8,541 nucleotides of DNA from Kiloniellaceae bacterium (GTDB lineage: Bacteria; Pseudomonadota; Alphaproteobacteria; Kiloniellales; Kiloniellaceae). The translations under genes were made by a program, and so were the position numbers. Shown here piece by piece: positions 6,387-8,541 of this stretch. Numbering within the stretch: the first letter of the stretch is position 1; every line of letters begins with the position of its first letter. Where the stretch lies: assembly GCA_021776195.1 (NCBI GenBank), contig JAJFGK010000092.1, positions 1-8,541 on the forward strand, written 5' to 3'. Under the pieces are notes generated by a model. The model had not been told where the DNA came from, made no database searches, and worked only from the letters and a program-made list of their open reading frames with translations.

Positions 6387-7328
6387 TTGGGCGCGCTGAT
6401 CGACATCGTCCTGCCGGTCTTCGGGGTGGCCCTTCTGGGCTTCGGCGCCGGACGCTTCAAGCTGATGTCAGAGGCGGCGGTCGACGGCCTGGCGGGCTTC
6501 GTCTACTACGTTGCGACACCGGCCCTGTTGATCCGGGCCCTGGCCACCACTCGGGCCCTGGAGGTCGCCAACCTGGATGTGCTCTGGGCCTATTTCAGCG
6601 GCACCCTGATCGTCTTCTTCGCCAGTTGGCTGTTCGGCCTGCGGGTCTTCAAGTTCAGCGACGGCAGCGAGGGCGCCCTGGCCATGGCCAGCGTCTTCGG
6701 CAACACCGTGCTGCTCGGCATCCCCATTGTCTACACCGCCTTTGGCGACGCCGGCCTGATCCACCTGATGCTGATCATCACCTGCCACTCCGCCATCCTC
6801 ATGCCGCTCTCCATCACGGCCATCGAGATCGGCCGCGCCAGCGGCAAGGGGTTCTGGCACACCGCCCTCGGAACGCTGCGTCTGCTGATGCGCAATCCGG
6901 TGCTGATCTCGGCGGTGATCGGAGTCGCCTATGGCTTTTCGGGCCTGGCCATTCCCCAGGGCCTCGACCGTTTCCTGACCCTGCTGGGCGGGGCCAGCGT
7001 GCCCTGCGCGCTCTTTGCCCTGGGCGCCTCCCTGGCCGGCTTCAAGCTCGGCGGCGTGCTCGGCCATGCCGCCACGGCCTCGGCCCTGAAGCTGATCGCC
7101 CATCCCCTGCTGGTCGGGTTCTTCGCCTTTGCCGTCTTCGACCTCGATCCCGTGGCCGCCGCCGTGGTGCTGATCACCGCCGCCCTGCCGACCGGGGTCA
7201 ACGCCTTCATCGTCGCCCAGCAGCATCAGGTCTTCATTGCCCGCTCGGCCTCGATCGTGCTGATTACCACGGTGCTGGCAATCCCCCTGTTGGCGGCGAT
7301 CCTGACCTGGCTGCGCGTCGGCGGCTGA
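6387..7328 (+). CDS. AEC family transporter (auxin efflux carrier/MdcF-like)
   Basis: A predicted inner-membrane carrier of the AEC (PIN-related) family, whose bacterial members move malonate, malate or other small anions; the substrate here is unknown. The 313 residues are full family length and form about ten hydrophobic helices in two halves. Family motifs visible are an N-terminal DIVLPVFGVALLGFGAGR (residues 6-23), ATPALLIRAL (43-52), the crossover-type GNTVLLGIP (105-113), RNPVLIS (169-175), KLIAHPLLVG (235-244) and ALPTGVNAFIVA (267-278). The only in-frame start giving the full first helix is TTG 6387, with AGAGGA (6371-6376) 10 bases upstream; an in-frame ATG appears only at residue 27, inside the protein. 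The start is 33 bp after a half palindromic repeat. A 7-bp inverted repeat (7331-7337/7358-7364) just past the stop has no U tract. Confidence 0.88.
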   Translation: MGALIDIVLPVFGVALLGFGAGRFKLMSEAAVDGLAGFVYYVATPALLIRALATTRALEVANLDVLWAYFSGTLIVFFASWLFGLRVFKFSDGSEGALAMASVFGNTVLLGIPIVYTAFGDAGLIHLMLIITCHSAILMPLSITAIEIGRASGKGFWHTALGTLRLLMRNPVLISAVIGVAYGFSGLAIPQGLDRFLTLLGGASVPCALFALGASLAGFKLGGVLGHAATASALKLIAHPLLVGFFAFAVFDLDPVAAAVVLITAALPTGVNAFIVAQQHQVFIARSASIVLITTVLAIPLLAAILTWLRVGG

Positions 7329-7560
7329 CGTCTCGGCTGTCGGGCGCGCTGATGTCCGCCGAGATCGGTCACGGCAGGGTATCCGTGGCGGCAGGGGGAC
7401 CAGAAAAAACCAAAAATTTTGCACGTTCGGCGAAATTAATATTTTTATAGGCCCGGCCTGCGCGAGCAAGTTCTTGTTTTTGTTACATAGCTGTCTCACT
7501 CAGCAGCCCCGGTCCAAATTATCGTTAATAATTTGTTAGTATTTTATGACTAGTGTAGCT
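7329..7560. other. Gene-free region with two AT-rich islands
   Basis: No coding frame is supported. A weak inverted repeat follows the transporter stop. Bases 7403-7450 and 7516-7549 are strikingly A/T-rich against the surrounding GC-rich DNA, with runs such as AAAAATTTT and TTAATATTTTTATA. Such islands often carry promoters, UP elements or sites for AT-binding nucleoid proteins. I could not find a convincing -35/-10 pair here. Confidence 0.5.
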
Positions 7561-7674
7561 CGTGACGGTGAGGGCGTTCCGCCCTGGAATGGCCCTTCCG
7601 TTGTTCGGATGTTTATCCGTTCCTTGTAACGCCTCCCTGTTAAACTTGCCGCCGGCTTGTCCGGCGGTTTTTTT
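7561..7674 (+). ncRNA. Candidate small RNA with consecutive stem-loops ending in a terminator
   Basis: A run of short hairpins leads straight into an intrinsic terminator: AGGGCG-TTC-CGCCCT (7571-7585), GGAA-TGGCCC-TTCC (7586-7599), CGGAT-GTTT-ATCCG (7606-7619), TAAC-GCCTCCCT-GTTA (7627-7642), then the terminator at 7649-7674. The fourth loop exposes CCTCCC, which is complementary to Shine-Dalgarno sequences; C/U-rich loops of this kind are known in alphaproteobacterial trans-acting sRNAs. The 5' end is a guess because no clear promoter was found. It could instead be the 3' untranslated end of the transporter transcript. A 49-codon ORF in the region was rejected because it runs through the terminator. 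Confidence 0.4.
7649..7674 (+). terminator. Strong intrinsic terminator 1
   Basis: CCGCCGG (7649-7655) and CCGGCGG (7661-7667) form a perfect all-G/C 7-bp stem with loop CTTGT, followed directly by seven T residues (7668-7674). It works in the + direction, 320 bp after the transporter stop. Confidence 0.9.
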
Positions 7675-7762
7675 GTGTCGGGTTTCGGGCGGCTTTTGGC
7701 ATCGGATTCAGCGCCGGTTTCTGCGGCTTTGGCTGTAAAATCACAGTGTTAACGATTCCCTG

Positions 7763-7791
7763 CTTGACCGCGGGACCCTCGCGGCCTAATA
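7763..7791 (+). promoter_or_regulatory. Probable promoter upstream of terminator 2
   Basis: CTTGAC (7763-7768) matches the alphaproteobacterial -35 exactly. After 17 bases comes CTAATA (7786-7791), an imperfect -10 that continues as TAATAAT. Transcription would start near 7799 and run into the hairpin at 7834-7878. Confidence 0.45.
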
Positions 7792-7798
7792 ATCCCCG

Positions 7799-7878
7799 CA
7801 CAAGGCAAGTTGACAGGGTAAGGCACAATTCAAGAGGGCCAGCGGTCTCCAAAAGGACTGCAAGGCCCTCCTTTTTTT
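7799..7878 (+). ncRNA. Candidate ~80-nt small RNA or attenuated leader of metY
   Basis: Between a good promoter-like site and a strong terminator lies room for an RNA of about 80 bases. Its 5' 35 bases look unstructured and its 3' part is the large two-stem terminator hairpin. There is no leader peptide: the only start-like codon, TTG 7810, is followed by a stop after three codons. I found no alternative anti-terminator pairing and no SAM riboswitch motif, so a free-standing sRNA is somewhat more likely than a metY attenuator. Confidence 0.4.
7834..7878 (+). terminator. Strong intrinsic terminator 2 (two-part stem)
   Basis: The outer stem GAGGGCC (7834-7840) pairs perfectly with GGCCCTC (7864-7870). 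The inner stem GCGGTC (7842-7847) pairs with GACTGC (7856-7861) with one G-U, over the loop TCCAAAAG. One C and seven T residues follow (7872-7878). It lies 181 bp upstream of the metY start on the same strand. Confidence 0.85.
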
Positions 7879-8059
7879 GCCCAAATCCCTGCCCGGACCG
7901 CCGGCTTTATTTTCATTATATCAATAAGTTACGAAGACCTCGGGCCGACTCGCGGTATTTCACTGTTCGCATCCCGGCTAGGCCTTTATAAACCGCGGAA
8001 AGCAAGATCCGCTCGGGCGGGCCTGGCTTGGGCAAAATGCGGGCAAGGGGAGACGGAAA
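7879..8059 (+). other. metY upstream region
   Basis: The metY promoter should lie here if terminator 2 is efficient. Candidate -10 elements are TTATAT (7916-7921) and TATAAA (7987-7992), but neither has a good -35 at the right distance. CGCGGT (7951-7956) and ACCGCG (7992-7997) can form a stem around a 35-base loop. I compared the stretch by eye with SAM-II-type leaders that often precede methionine genes in Alphaproteobacteria and did not see their conserved core. Confidence 0.3.
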
Positions 8060-8541
8060 ATGGCGGATCCGAAATACCTGAAGTTCGACACCCTGGCGCT
8101 TCATGGCGGCCAGCGGCCCGACCCGGTGACCGGGGCGCGGGCGGTGCCGATCTACCAGACCAGCTCCTACGTGTTCCAAGACACCGAGCACGCCGCGTCG
8201 CTGTTCAATCTGGAGCGGGCCGGCCACATCTATAGCCGCATTTCCAATCCCACGGTGGCGGTGCTGGAGGAACGAATCGCCGCCCTGGAGCACGGCGTCG
8301 GCGCGCTGGCGACGGCATCGGGCCATGCCGCCCTGCACCTGGCGGTGGTCACCCTGATGAGCCAGGGCGCCCACATCGTGTCGTCCTCTTCGCTCTATGG
8401 CGGCTCGATCAATCTCTTCTCCCACACCCTGCCGCGCTTCGGCATCACCACCAGCTTCGTGAAGCCGCGCGACCTCAAGGGCTTCGAGGCGGCGATCCGG
8501 CCCGAGACCCGGGTGATCTATGCCGAGACCCTGGGCAATCC
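8060..8541 (+). CDS. metY: O-acetylhomoserine aminocarboxypropyltransferase (O-acetylhomoserine sulfhydrylase), 5' part
   Basis: A cytoplasmic PLP enzyme that replaces the acetate of O-acetylhomoserine with sulfide to give homocysteine, the direct sulfhydrylation route to methionine. The first 160 residues are present; the frame is open to the window edge, so the PLP lysine (near residue 210 in the family) is not visible. The start ATG 8060 has AAGGGGAG (8045-8052) seven bases upstream. Features in order: FDTLALHGGQRPDPVTGARAVPIYQTSSYVF (9-39), HIYSRISNPT (56-65), where Tyr58 and Arg60 bind the PLP phosphate of the partner subunit, TASGHAAL (85-92), the SSLYGGS segment (110-116) with the PLP-stacking Tyr113, and AETLGN (155-160). 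The usual Gln after TASG is His89 here. O-succinylhomoserine sulfhydrylase (MetZ) or cystathionine gamma-synthase are alternatives, but the LALHGGQRPDPVTGAR opening favours MetY. Confidence 0.9.
   Translation, partial: MADPKYLKFDTLALHGGQRPDPVTGARAVPIYQTSSYVFQDTEHAASLFNLERAGHIYSRISNPTVAVLEERIAALEHGVGALATASGHAALHLAVVTLMSQGAHIVSSSSLYGGSINLFSHTLPRFGITTSFVKPRDLKGFEAAIRPETRVIYAETLGN

Noticed and set aside
6163..6399. A + strand frame after AAGGAGGTG (6164-6172) through the repeats
   Set aside because: The Shine-Dalgarno-like string is not followed by a protein-like frame; the translated sequence is only the palindromic repeats.
7589..7738. A 49-residue + strand ORF (MALPLFGCLSVPCNAS...)
   Set aside because: It has no ribosome binding site and reads straight through the strong terminator at 7649-7674; its composition is not protein-like.
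7640..7852. A 70-residue minus strand ORF across the intergenic region
   Set aside because: It lies over both terminators, has no start signal, and its composition resembles translated noncoding GC-rich DNA.
7885..8059. A SAM-II or other SAM riboswitch upstream of metY
   Set aside because: The position would fit, but the conserved pseudoknot core was not found by eye; isolated CCGGCTTG and GTTAAAC strings near 7640-7660 are in the wrong order and belong to terminator 1.
1..8541. CRISPR array, phage, transposase, toxin-antitoxin or tRNA/rRNA genes
   Set aside because: No direct-repeat array with spacers, no such protein families and no tRNA-like cloverleaf were seen on either strand.

Overview
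The window is GC-rich chromosomal DNA from an alphaproteobacterium, most likely near the Rhodospirillales. That placement rests on the TrcR (DUF1013) and DUF1192 proteins, which are essentially confined to Alphaproteobacteria, on a CTTGRC-N17-CTATNT-type promoter, and on GTCATCCCGGAC-type palindromic repeats. It is an inference from content, not a database match.

Layout. 1-999 (+) is the 3' half of a propionate--CoA ligase gene (prpE). 1000-1343 holds no gene: it has a palindromic intergenic repeat and a structured stretch ahead of the next gene. 1344-2633 (+) is a DAO-type FAD amine/amino-acid oxidase, followed after 96 bp by an NAD-type short-chain dehydrogenase (2730-3521). A 111-bp palindromic repeat (3544-3654) separates the dehydrogenase from the convergent trcR (3666-4298, -). 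Upstream of trcR on the same strand lies a PIG3-type quinone oxidoreductase (4579-5616, -). Reading away from it is a 60-residue DUF1192 gene (5723-5905, +), whose 3' end overlaps a convergent 70-residue putative membrane protein gene (5895-6107, -). A full and a half copy of the palindromic repeat (6172-6353) lie just before an AEC-family transporter gene with a TTG start (6387-7328, +). The last gene, metY, begins at 8060 and runs off the 3' edge.

The 731 bp between the transporter and metY contain no convincing ORF. They do contain two strong intrinsic terminators on the + strand, at 7649-7674 and 7834-7878. The second is preceded by a good CTTGAC promoter-like site, and the first by a run of small stem-loops, one with a CCTCCC loop. 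This is the part most likely to hold something undescribed: one or two small RNAs, or a leader that controls metY.

The genes do not form one pathway. They read as core metabolism (propionyl-CoA activation, methionine synthesis from O-acetylhomoserine, redox enzymes, an exporter/importer) around an RNA-polymerase-associated cell-cycle regulator. I see no phage, transposase, CRISPR, toxin-antitoxin or tRNA/rRNA gene, and no evident multi-gene novel system.
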